Of a stretch of 64,000 bases of DNA, positions 37,401 to 48,165 are shown piece by piece. Source of the stretch: Peromyscus leucopus (lineage: Eukaryota; Chordata; Mammalia; Rodentia; Cricetidae); assembly GCF_004664715.2 (NCBI RefSeq), contig NC_051063.1, positions 71,472,518 through 71,536,517 on the forward strand. Direction: 5' to 3'. A program made the translations under genes and the position numbers. A model generated the notes under the pieces. That model had not been told where the DNA came from and did not search any database. It worked only from the letters and a program-made list of their open reading frames with translations. Positions within the stretch are counted from its first letter, which is position 1; every line of letters starts with the position of its first letter.

Positions 37401-38955
37401 CTTCCCAGGTGGATCACTCCTCAGAGAGGCTAAAACGTGTGGATTCCATTCTCCACGTGCTGGAGAGGCATGTGTAAACCCCGATGCTTCTTCCCTTCCC
37501 GCTGGCACCCGGAGGGTGAGAAGCGGATTCTCCCAAGGTCCACAAGGAGGGCGAACCTCACTCCTTCTTCAGGTCCCATGGAAGATCTTTGCAGCCTGTG
37601 CTCTGGCTGTGCCCCAACCCCCTGGCCCCAGTTGTCTCCTTGGAGCAGGGTAAGTCTGCTCCCTGGCCTTACTGCTCCAGGCCCATAAGTAGTGAGAGTG
37701 CCACTGTGTGGTGAGAGTGATGTGCTTTATCCTTGGCAGCTAAACTGGCACGATCCCCAGTTCTGTTCATTCAAGTTCCCCTGTCCTTTGAATAAAAGTG
37801 GCCTCAAACATCCCGTGGCTATTTTCAAAGTGCATTGCAGAGTAGCACCTCACTTTTCAGTAAAGGACATTGATTGCACAAGAGAAAAGGCCACTCCCCC
37901 CGAACCCCACCTCAGGAAGCTGCGTTTCAACACAACCTAGATCACTGATCTCCACCGAAGACTAGGGTTTTAAAAAGCCAAGCACAGCCTGTCCACATTT
38001 AAAAGTAGGATGTAGGCATGGCTTGGGGCCTATTTCTTGACTCTGTCTCAGCAGGAAGGCAGTGTGTAACCCAGTAAACTCAGCAGCAACCCTGGGAATC
38101 TGCAGGCTGTAGGTAGCCGTGGCCATGGCTTCATCCTGGTGACAAGAAAGCCCTACTTTCCTCCAGCAAGTTTTTGTTTCCACCCTTATTCTCAGAGCTT
38201 TGTTGGTCTCGTGCGTGGCTTAGGTGTAGAGGAGCACCCTCGGAGGCTGGGAGCCGGATTGTTTATGCTCCACCCTTCCACAGGTAGTTCCAATGTTCTG
38301 AGCTGGAGCCAGCTGCTGATAAACACAAGCTGCTCCCGAGAGACTGAGAGCCACCTAGATCCATCGTCCCACGGGGTGGGCAGGGAGTGGCATGAAGAGG
38401 TGGACAAGGGCTGACCTTCATATTCAAGTGGCCTTGACGTTGCTGATTGCACAGCCTGATCTTGTCTCTTAGGCTGTTAGATCCTTAGTCATACTTTTGA
38501 AAGTCTTAAAATGGTTGCTCGTCTGTCTGGTCATGAGGCACTTTAGGGGGATTTGGCATGGGGGGGGGAGGCAGGGAATTGCCCTTGGGTTGTCTTGACC
38601 CTCATCTGCCTATTTTCTTCCCTGAGCTTCTGAACCTGTGAGAGTCATGCCCATGTTGCACAGAATTCAAGAACAAGCTTCCAGCCAACACTCCCTGCAG
38701 CTCTGTGTTGGCCATTCAGTTCTTCTTCACATTGAACTCTTTATCGGGCTTTTCTTGTCTCCAGAGCATGGGTTGTTTCTTACTTTAGGCAGGCATCATG
38801 TTTTTACTTTATGATCTTCTATGGAGGGGATTCCTATAGGATTAAAAAGTTATATCCATGAAACTCATTGCCTTTCAGAAACTGGACCCATCCTGCCCTT
38901 TTTGGGCAGACAGGTTTCTCAGAAAAATCAATATTTTCTCAAATGCTGTGGAAGC

Positions 38956-38974
38956 AAAAAAAAAAAAAAAAAAA
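38956..38974. repeat. A19 homopolymer
   Basis: Nineteen A residues not preceded by a recognisable SINE body. Confidence 0.95.
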
Positions 38975-39669
38975 TTTCCAGAGTTTGGAGAAGTTTGTGT
39001 CCAGGTACAGGTGTTTCTCTCACAGAAGCAAACATCTGTCCTAATATTTGAGTTGCAGAGCTGAGGCTTCGTGAGTTTGGTTGGCTTCCAGACAGAACCA
39101 GCTGGAGGTTGTTGAGAATGGAATCTGGGCCTCCTGGTTCTGCTGCAGAGCGGACCCCAGGCCAGAGCCTGTCTTCCACTGCCACACCGCCCGCCATGCC
39201 CATGCCCTTGGGGTCACGCCTTCCTAGTGACTCAGGGGCTGCCTGCCTGAGAGTCATTGCTGCTTTCTTGCAAGCTCTCCCCAGTTAGCAGTTTTCCCGC
39301 ATCCTTTTAGATTTGTGGACTTGGCCATTACCAAACTCCTGGCAGTAAACTGGTAAGGCCCCTAGAGCTCCCCGGGGCGGGGGCCAGTTCTCAGACAGCT
39401 ACCAGATTGTTCTAGTTAGGTCTGGAGGAGCCTGTCCACCCTGCAAGTAGAGCCTCCTGGAGTTAATGCTACATCATGTCACGACAACACTAACACCAAA
39501 GCACCGAGCAGCGGCCACCCTTTGAAGGCTACAGACCCTGCGTGCATGCACGAGTGCGTGCGCAAGCCTTCCCAGCTTATCTTTCCTGGACCCAACAGTC
39601 TACTAAGTACTAGTTAGTGCAGTGAGCTGGTGTGCGAGGTGTTCCTGGCTTTGCACCGTTTGCTCTGTG

Positions 39670-39670
<1 letters not shown>

Positions 39671-39722
<52 letters not shown>

Positions 39723-39755
39723 TGTGTGTGTGTATGTGTGTATGCGCGTGTCATA
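39671..39755. repeat. (GT)n microsatellite, longest in window
   Basis: About 40 GT units with GTAT interruptions near the right end, finishing in 'tatgcgcgtg'. It lies 1.7 kb upstream of the RIBEYE exon. Confidence 0.97.
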
Positions 39756-40874
39756 TTCTCAATGAACCTGCTTAGAGGTAGAGAACTGCAAATCCTCTCC
39801 TGGGTGTGTCCTGACCTGTCCCCTTGGCCTTCCTGACCTGGTCCTCTGCCTGTCATGCGCAGTGTGCTGTGGATCCGTTCCAGACAGTGGTGGGAATCTG
39901 ATGGGGTGCAGTCTTTTGCCTTTCCCGGCTCTTCACCCTCTTCTTGAATCCTAGGAAATGGGGCGTCGAAACAGGATTTGGGGCTCTTTGTCACCGAGTA
40001 TGCCGTTTGGGTCAGGAACGGCGGCAGTGGTATTAGCGTGATGGTCTGTAGTCTTTGGGAGCATGTGCTCGGGTTAATGGCACCACAGTCCAGCCTTGGT
40101 CACAGCTGCACTGGGCAGGTTTGGAGGGATAAGAACTCCTTAAGGAGTATCAGTTTCCACAGCTCTTGTCCCAGAATTGGACATGAATTGACTGGGCTTG
40201 GGTAGGGTGAGAGCATGGTACCGCCATAAACCTGCTTCATAGAAAAGGTACATTATCCAAATTCACGCCCCACAGTAAGTTTTCCATGCTTCTCACATTT
40301 GGATTTTTTCATTTTAATGGCTGGTATCTCTCTAGTTGAAGGTTCTAGTTAAATCTTAGATTCAGAGAGAAGTGGGTGAAGGCGCATAATTTCTTTGGTC
40401 TCGTGCCTGCATATAGTTATATTATCTCATTTAAATATACTTCTTGATCACCACCTTGGTTTATTTTGTGAAATGTGACATAGAGGTTGGGGGGCGGGGG
40501 GGGGGGTCATGGGACAGGAGCAAGGAGGGTTGGGGCTCTCTGCACATGGCCCACAGGGTGAGACGGGAAGCACAGGAGTCCCTGGTCTTTCTTCCTTGGT
40601 GGCCGACCCTCGGCTCAGCCTGGCGCTTGTTGTCTTGCACTGATTAATTCCGGGTCTTAACCCACACTTTGTCTTTTTCCCTCGTGGTATGAAAAAAACC
40701 TGTCTTTGGATCTTCGGGCGAGGAGTCTGTTTGGATTTGCGCAGTATGACCTGCTAGGGACTGCACAGGCTTGCTTCTCACAGCACCTCTCCTGGAATCG
40801 GCTGCAAGGCTCTCCTGTATGCCTCCATTTGATCTGTTCTAGCTGTGTGCTGCAGATTAGCGTCCCGTGCAGTG

Positions 40875-41462
40875 GGATTAGGACCGGACGGACAGCTAAG
40901 CAGTCCTAGATTGTTTCTCTTGCCATCAGTGGAGAGGGCCTGGCTGGTCAGGGGCTCTCCAAAGAGAGACAGAATGACCGGGCAAGGGATAGGAAGGGAT
41001 CAGATTGGGGGCGCGGGGGGGGGGGGGAGCCATGCTAGGCTTGGCTAAGGCAGGCAGCCGGCTTCATCAGTCTGAGATGTCACATGGAACAAAAGCTTTA
41101 GGGGTTTTATTTAGCGCCTAATCCTCACGCTGCAAAAGCCGAGGGCCATGTGAGCACAGCCACCGGAAAGGGGGCCCAGCAGGCTGGAGTACAGCCTCCT
41201 GTCTGGGCTACAGTCGCACTGGACAGACCTTGCGGGCTACCGTTGGGGAATGAGGCAAAGTTACCGTGAGTCTGCCTTTTGCCTACTAAGGTTTCAGAGG
41301 ATTAATAATTTAGGTCGTGCCTTGAAACAGAAACCCCCGGTTGGTTGTGCCTGCCGTCTCGGAAGGGCTCGCGTGCGGCCAGGTCTGGTTTTGATGTATG
41401 TAATTGAAGATTTATAAAGAAAGGCTTCCTCCCTGCCTCTGCTGGAGTCATTTGCTCTGCCA
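40875..41462 (+). promoter_or_regulatory. CTBP2: Putative internal (RIBEYE) promoter
   Basis: RIBEYE is known to be transcribed from a separate promoter lying directly upstream of its A-domain exon. Here TATAAAG sits at 41413-41419, 44 bases before the ATG. Three CRX/OTX-type cores lie upstream: GGATTA at 40875-40880, TAATCC at 41119-41124 and GGATTA at 41299-41304. TAATTG occurs at 41401-41406. A G-rich run (41007-41027) lies between the first two CRX-type cores. The TATA spacing would put the start site near 41443, giving a very short leader. The promoter assignment is inference from position and motifs; no start site can be seen directly. Confidence 0.5.
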
Positions 41463-43149
41463 ATGCCGGTTCCCAGCAGGCACATCAATATCGGCCGTTC
41501 TCAGAGCTGGGATGCCGCTGGCTGGTATGAGGTCCCTTGGGAGAATGCGGGGCCTCCCGGGAGGAGAAGTTCTCTGACGTATGGCCCCGGAGAAGGGACC
41601 TGGTGTGCGCTGCTAAACCACTGCGCACAGGACACTGAGCCTTACCTACCCCGGGAAGCTTTTTACAACCCGCTGCCATCAAGAAAGGGGTCGGTGCCTG
41701 ACGTCGCCTTCTACGACAGCAGACAGGCAGTGATGTCTGGCCGGGGCTCCCTGCTGCCACAAGACTACTATGGCGACCCATCCAGGGGCACCAGGGTACC
41801 CAAGGAGCCTCCCTTCTATCGGGACCCAGGAGCCAGCCGGCCGGTGCCCAGCTACGGAGCGCTTGGCAGCCGAGTGCCGTGGGAGCAGGTCCAAGGCCAG
41901 TTACCTGCTCTGCAGGATACTGGCCACCTGTACCGGGAATCTGGGGCTAAAACCCTCCCGCATGGGCAGAGGACACATGGCAGGACTCCATCTCCTGGGA
42001 GGTATGGAAGGGAACAGCCTGATACAAGGTTAGGGATAGACGTACCCACCTACTCCCCGACCCCCAGTCAAATCTACAGCGATATCTGTGAAAGACCTGT
42101 TGATTCTGCCCCTGCCAGACAGGTGGCCCCAACATGCCTGGTTGTGGACCCCAGCTCAGCTGCTCCTACCGAGAACAGCACAGGAGTAGCCCCGGGTCCC
42201 CTGAACAGAGGCTATGGGCCTCCCCGGGAAAACATCCACTCGAAGCTGACCTATGAGAATTATGAAGCTGACTTGTCCACGTTCCAGGGGCCCGGGGGCA
42301 AGAGGACCGTGTACCCGGAGTTTCTGGCCCTGCTACGGGCAGAAGGTGTGGCAGAGGCCACCCTGGCAGCCCTCTTACAGCAAGGCTTTGACTCCCCCGC
42401 CGTCCTGGCCACCCTGGAGGACGCCGACATCAAGTCCATCGCACCCAACCTGGGCCAGGCCCGTGTCCTGAGCCGCCTGGCCAGCAGCTGCAGGACAGAG
42501 ATGCAGTTTCGGAGACAGGACCGGACAGGCCCTCCACCCCGCGCTCGGTCCAGTAGCTTCAGCCACCGGAGTGAATTGCCCAGTGACTTGGCCTCGCTGG
42601 GCACCACAGCCTTGCAGTTCCACCCCGCTGGGCCTTTGCAGACACCATCTCCCCGGGCTGGAGACGCAGCTCGCCGCCCCTCCAGCGCACCTTCCCAGCA
42701 CCTCCTGGAGACAGCAGCTACTTACTCTGCCCCAGTGGTGGGGGCCCAACCCCCCCACTTGCCCTCCAACTCCGGGTACAGCTCTCCTACCCCTTGTGCC
42801 CTAACAGCGCGGCTGGCCCCCTCCTATCCTTCCCAAGCTGCTGCTGGGGTAGCCTTGACTAACCCGGGTCCTTCTGTCCCCCTCCACCCAAGTCCCCGGA
42901 CAGCTTACTCCACCTCGTACACGGTGCCCATGGAGCTGTTGAAGAGGGAGCGCAGCGTGACCGCCTCTCCGCTGCCCAGCCCCCACGGCAGCCCCCAGCT
43001 CCTGCGGAAGCCTGGAGCGGCCCCCATGGAGCCGCCTGCCCTGCCACCAGTCAGCCAAAGCCTCCACACACCTCACTCTCCGTACCAGAAGGTGGCCCGG
43101 CGGACGGGGGCCCCCATCATCGTGTCAACCATGCTCACTCCAGAACCAA
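41463..43149 (+). CDS. CTBP2: RIBEYE A-domain exon of CTBP2
   Basis: This single exon encodes residues 1-562 plus one base of codon 563 of RIBEYE, the main scaffold protein of synaptic ribbons in photoreceptors, bipolar cells, hair cells and pinealocytes. It is recognised from the N-terminus MPVPSRHINIGRSQSWDAAG and the C-terminal RRTGAPIIVSTML. The A domain is Pro/Ser/Gly-rich and mostly low complexity, with recurring FY motifs (FYNP, FYDS, FYRDP) in the first quarter. Residues about 284-343 look folded and SAM-like. The donor is CCAGAACCAA|GTAACT at 43149/43150. The leftover A joins GT at 59257 to give Ser, then IRPQ. The open frame runs on to a TAA at 43218-43220, but that is intron. With the 426-residue B domain the protein would be about 988 residues, the length I recall for mouse RIBEYE. 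The start context is weak (C at -3, C at +4), but the conserved N-terminus supports it. Confidence 0.97.
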
Positions 43150-44034
43150 GTAACTTAACCCTTCCTGGCTGGGAGTTCAAGGGGTCGGGGGGAGAGGACA
43201 GAGATTTGAAGAGAAAATAATGTGTTCCTACTGGTCCTATGTGTCTTGTCTGTGCCCGGCCCCCCCAAACCCTACCGGAGTACTAGGGCGAATGCTGGGG
43301 TCAGTGCCCTCCTCCCATGGGCTTATTCTTGAGTTCTGCAGATTTATGTAGCAGGTTAAGCCCCGGGTTGCCGGCTTCCTCATCTGGTTTTGAAACTTAG
43401 CTGCTTTCCGGAGAGGATCAGAAGCCGTTCCGAGAGACTGTCCCGTTTTTATGCATGAGAAGGGTGGTTCTCTAATTCCACTGGATAGCTTTGGAAAAGC
43501 CAAGAGTATCTGATGGAATGCCTCCTATAAATTGGGCAAGGATAATTTGCTGGTAAAAGTGCCTGGCAGTGTGGGCAGCAACCCCGCTCTGCAAAACCAG
43601 CCCACAGTATCAAAGGCAGAGATTCTCCTCTGCCGATAAGAACACGTCTGTTTCCATAGTTGTGGGCTAAACAAAGCAACATGTTGAAATCTTTTAGAAC
43701 TGTTTGAAAGGAAAAAAAGAAAAAGATTAAGCCTCTCGTTTTAGAAAACATGGTTGGGAATTCTGCTTGTTCGTGGGGGAAGATACTATTTCCCTGTTGA
43801 AGTGGCGGGGACTGCTAGGTGGTTTTCTTCAAAGCAGAAGCCCAGAGTGATTGATTCATTGTGTGCTTTTCATTGGACACTGTGGTTAAACTTCTTGGTG
43901 GGTGTCCTCTGAACAGTTAGTGTTTAACACTAGAATCCGGACTGAAAAGGTCAATCCGTTTTCTCCTTGCCTTTGCCTTCCAACGTACATAATTTAGAAA
44001 ATGACATCATTTTTATTCTAATTTTTGTTTTGTT

Positions 44035-44217
44035 TTATGTGTGTGTATGAGTGCCTACATGTGTGTGTGTGCCAGGGTTCCCAGAAGCCAGAAGAGGGCA
44101 TCGAATGCCCTGGGATTAGAGTTACAGGTGGATGTTAGTTAGCTGCCCAATCCAGACACTAGGAGTTGAACCCGGATCCTCTGCAAGAATAGCAAGTGCT
44201 CTTAACTGCTGAGCCCT
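44035..44217 (-). repeat. B3/B2-type SINE
   Basis: On the minus strand: 'gggctcagcagttaagagcacttgctattcttgcagaggatccgggttcaac', then 'tgccctcttctggcttctgggaacc' and a TG-rich tail. Confidence 0.9.
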
Positions 44218-44579
44218 CAAACGGCTTTAAAGGACATTTAAAAATACCTAGCACATCGGACAGGGGTAGTGGGGTGGGAAGTGTACATTTTCTCCAGTGT
44301 CCTCTAAAGCTGCCTTGGATACGCCTGGTCTTAGAGCCTTGAGATAGGTGTTTCTACGAGGATGACATACAGTGGCTCATGACTACAGAGCCAGCCCTCC
44401 AGGCCTTCTGTCCTTCTAAAGAGACTGGTTCTGGGGGTGGATCGTCTCCCTCCCGCTCCTCCAATTTCTTGTTGGTTTTTTTTTTTCTTGTTTTTCTCTT
44501 GCTAGTGAGTCTGGCATTGTGCTCCCCACCCCCACTTTTATTTATTTATTTTTTAAAGTCTGATTATATACTTTGACTT

Positions 44580-45200
44580 TGAAATCCATGTGTGCCAGGA
44601 GGGGAGTCGGTAAGTTTTGAGGGCCCGTGTGCCTTCTTTCTCCCTCAGTCCAACATTCTTTCTTTGCAAGCAACTCATTTGCATGGCGATGACATTTGTT
44701 GCTCCAGTAATTTCATCTGATAATGGCTGGGCTTGCAAAGCGGATCTGAAAACATATTCCTTAATTATGTGTTGCTAAGCAACGGAAGGGTTTGGTCATA
44801 ATCACAGAAAGATTATCTCCTCACTGAAGTCCTGGAAAGGTTTTGCTGAAGGAGGAGGTCCTGCAGAATTGCCGGCTCCCCCCACCCGTGGCTCCCCCCC
44901 CCCTTCTGTTTACTGTGTGCTGCATTCGAACAAAAACACTCAGTGCTATTTGGGTACGGGGTGAGGTATGTTATATAAGTTGTTTGGAGTGTGATTGTTG
45001 ACACACTGTTTTACAGACCCAAGGATATTGATTTTTATTTCATTTGCATGGCAGCGAGCCATCGCCGAGCAAGCCTGCAGTCGGAAGTCTGCCAGCAAAT
45101 AAATTTCTCTGTCAAATGATCTATCCCAGAGCTCCGGTTGTCATCCTGGCTTCTTATCGTACATTCCGTGTGACATTATGACTCTACCCTGTCGGGGCTG
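44580..45200. promoter_or_regulatory. Candidate intronic cis-regulatory block
   Basis: It has no recognised interspersed repeat and is dense in factor-like motifs. The 13-mer TCATTTGCATGGC, with the octamer core ATTTGCAT, occurs at 44675-44687 and 45040-45052. The RFX-like inverted repeat GTTGCTAAGCAAC is at 44771-44783. A GATA-type AGATTATCT lies near 44811. It sits 1.4 kb downstream of the RIBEYE exon. Regulatory function is inferred from motif content only. Confidence 0.35.
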
Positions 45201-48044
45201 GGGGCAGGGGCCTCAGCTTCCTGGCTGCTTCTCCACTGTGTGAATGGCATTGGGTGACAGGTTTGTTTGCTGGCGTGTACAGCCAGATCGGGGTGTGCCG
45301 AAGGCAGCCGGGGACTTCATGGAGTGTCTGTAGGCACGGCTTCAGGCAGAGAGGTGCCGAGTCCCAGAGAGAACGGCGTCAGACCAAGGGAAAGGCACCG
45401 GAGACCCGAGGCACGTTGCTGGGCAGCCTGCCTTGCCTCTGGGCCCAGAGATGGCCACCTCCGGTCTTGAAATGGAGTCGTATCATGTTACTCATTAGTG
45501 TGGCAGGGTCAGCCTGACTGGTTCTTCATTTTGATTTCACCACACTCTGTTGGTTTCCTCTGCCCAGTGTGGGAGGGTCCTGGATCGCCTGGGGAGTTGC
45601 CTCCCCCCATGTACGCCCCCCCCCCCCAATGCCCTTATGGTGAGCTGATGTCAAATGTTAGCTGCAGAATTGTTTGAGGAATTTTTTAAGAGTCTCGTTT
45701 GGCTCTTCAGGCACGGTGTGGATACTAATGTTTGCTTTTGTGTGTGGTGTGTGTGTATGTGCACAGTAACAATAGGCTCCTATTTGCCAGGCCTGTCCCA
45801 GCCCATCAGCCAGGCAGTTCAGAACATCAGGGCAAGGCAGGCAGAGGCACAGGATTAATGGGTTTCTGGGCAGCGCTTCGTGAGTGATGGCACCTGGTGG
45901 GTCAGCTCTCCATCCTACACTGACGTGGCGGCTGACACGGTGGCTGTCACATGCTGTCATCCGTGGCCAAGAGTCTGAGCCACTCTGTACCAGATGCCAA
46001 GGAGCTTCAAGCAAACACCAGTATGGTGGCGACCATTTTCCATCCTGTCTTCCCCCAAACCAGCAAAGCACAGCTTGCTGACGCTCAGCCAAGGGCTAGG
46101 CGCAGGGTTCAGTTTCTTTGCTGTGTGAGAAACAGTCTCCCACACCCACACCCACCTCCCGTATTCCCAGCTATTCTTCTTAATGTAGCTGCACTGATGG
46201 AGCACCTGAAGGCTCCGTTCTAGTTATCTTGTTGCCAAGGCTGCTATTAAGGACTCTTAAGGTCAGTTGGAAAAATCTATTTATCCAATGGTGTGGTATG
46301 CCATTGCGTTGATTCTAATGCCATGTGAACACATGATCTGATTAGAAATCAGGATGGGGATGGCTCCCACGGGGCCCTAGTGATTCCCTCGGATGTCTTT
46401 CTTTGAAGTGCTTTCTGCATGCTCTGAGGATGGGCTCTTTGGATGACCTCCTTGAAGTTCCAACGTTCTGGGTTGTACCCACTCACTACTCTAGATAGAA
46501 CAAGCCCAAGGAGGACCTCTGTGTGAGACTCTAGACCTCTGCTGAGTGCTTGGCCTGTTCCTGTCTTGAGTTAGGGCTACACTTGGCCCTGAGCTGCTCT
46601 GACCACATGACCAAACTCTTCTGTATGAGTTGGGGAATTTCATCCTCACGGTGAAGAGCATTCTCCTTTGATTAAATGGCATGCAAGCTGTTCTTTGGTC
46701 CCTAGAGGACCAGGGCCAAGCTGTCAGCAACTATAACAGGACAAGATTAAATGGACAAAGGGGGAAAAAATAGGAAGCTGGAGAACCAGGCTAGAACACG
46801 AGACCACTCCTGGTGAGCTTGAACACAAGGAGAAGTAGAAGGTTCTTCTGGGAGCTTAGTAGCATTTCATGAGGGAACACTTACACGACTCGTTGCACTG
46901 AGGCCTGGACCCGAGAGCTTTTATGGCCAGGGAGCTTTTTCCGAATGACCCTGTTGTGTCCTCTTGACCGCCTAGCTAACGAATTGCTGTCTCTAGGGTT
47001 GAGTTCACTTTCTTGTCACCTCTCGGGTCCTGTTGCGTCCTTGGCCTTCCTTGTGTTCCAGCAGCTGCCCATATTTTTTTTATTATCTTTATCATTTTCA
47101 TTCAGGCTCATCAAAGCTTCATTCCAAATGAAGTTGCTCGACTCTTCCATGTAGTTTTGGGCCCCGGAGAGTGGCTGCTCCCTCTTTAGTTCCGCATGTC
47201 CACGCCGGAATGGACAGTAGGAACTCTTGTCTGGAGAATGGAGTACCGAGTTCGGTGGTCCATTTTCCTATACCTATCCCGTTCAAAGCTGGCCGCCCTG
47301 CTTGGGGCCTTTCTGTCAGAAACCTCTAATATATAGAGAGATAAATGTTACTTGGTGCGTTCTGGTGTTTCCCTCTGTGTGGGGATTTGAACCTAGAATA
47401 CATAGAAAAGTGACTTTGGAGAGGAGGGGGTGCAGACCCTGACCAGCTGCCACACTTGGGAGAGTCAGCCTGCTGGCCTCACAGATGGAGAGCCTCCAGG
47501 AGGGTCCTCAAGGGTCCCCTTCTTTGTGAGCCTGAAAAACTCATGCAGAACGAAGAAAGTGAAGCAGACGTGGCCTCTTCCCTCTTCTGCTGACCCCAGG
47601 GGCCGCCTTAGCTTCAACATGACAGTAACATCTGTGCTTCTGGGCATTGGGCCTGGGTGGTGTGGAGAGAGTACTGAGTCAGGTCTGCCAGGCCCCAGCC
47701 CCCTTTGGAGGGACAGGGTAGTAACATGTGTTCCACTCCCAGGGATGAGCTGCTTGATTTCAATGGACACAGAGTGCCCACAGACAACCTAGTCCTCGGG
47801 CATGAGTCGGCTGTGCCTCTCACTGTGCCTTTGTGATGTGAGCACCTGGGGCACACAGGCCTGTGCCATCCCAATTGCTGCTGCCTCCCGGTTCATGCAC
47901 AAAAGGCCCTGCAAACTGGCACATCCTCTCTCCTCTGTCCCCTAGCTTGTGTTGAAGCCCCTGTGCCGGGTGGGCAGGGGGACCCCGGGGTACTTGAACA
48001 CAGTAGCTCTCAGCCTTCAGAAGGAGAGTCAGAACATGATGAAG

Positions 48045-48165
48045 GCTCAGGCCTCTGTAGCCCTTCACTTGGGAGGCAGAAGTATCGCCACAAGTTCTGG
48101 TCCAGCATGGGCTACATAGTTCCAGACCAATTAGGACCGCATGGTGAAAACTGTCTCAGATGACC
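48045..48165 (+). repeat. Degenerate B1
   Basis: 'gcctctgtagcccttcacttgggaggcagaagtatcgcc...ggtccagcatgggctacatagttccagacc...aaaactgtctcag' is a diverged B1. Confidence 0.65.

Larger units (their letters stand above)
32122..41462 (+). other. CTBP2: CTBP2 intron (CtBP2 form), including internal promoter region
   Basis: It starts with the donor GTAAGAG at 32122. It contains one B1 (34370-34488), a long GT repeat and an A19 run, but otherwise few repeats compared with the upstream 32 kb. The last 600 bases are the likely promoter of the RIBEYE form. No other coding exon was recognised. Confidence 0.8.

Noticed and set aside
42260..42758. Overlapping minus-strand frames of 115 and 127 codons opposite the RIBEYE exon
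   Set aside because: They are shadows of the GC-rich coding strand. The sense frame fully explains the sequence.
43150..43220. Treating the RIBEYE exon as a 585-codon gene ending at 43220
   Set aside because: The conserved A domain ends at the GTAACT donor at 43149/43150. The last 22 codons are intronic, and joining to 59257 gives the expected SIRPQ junction.
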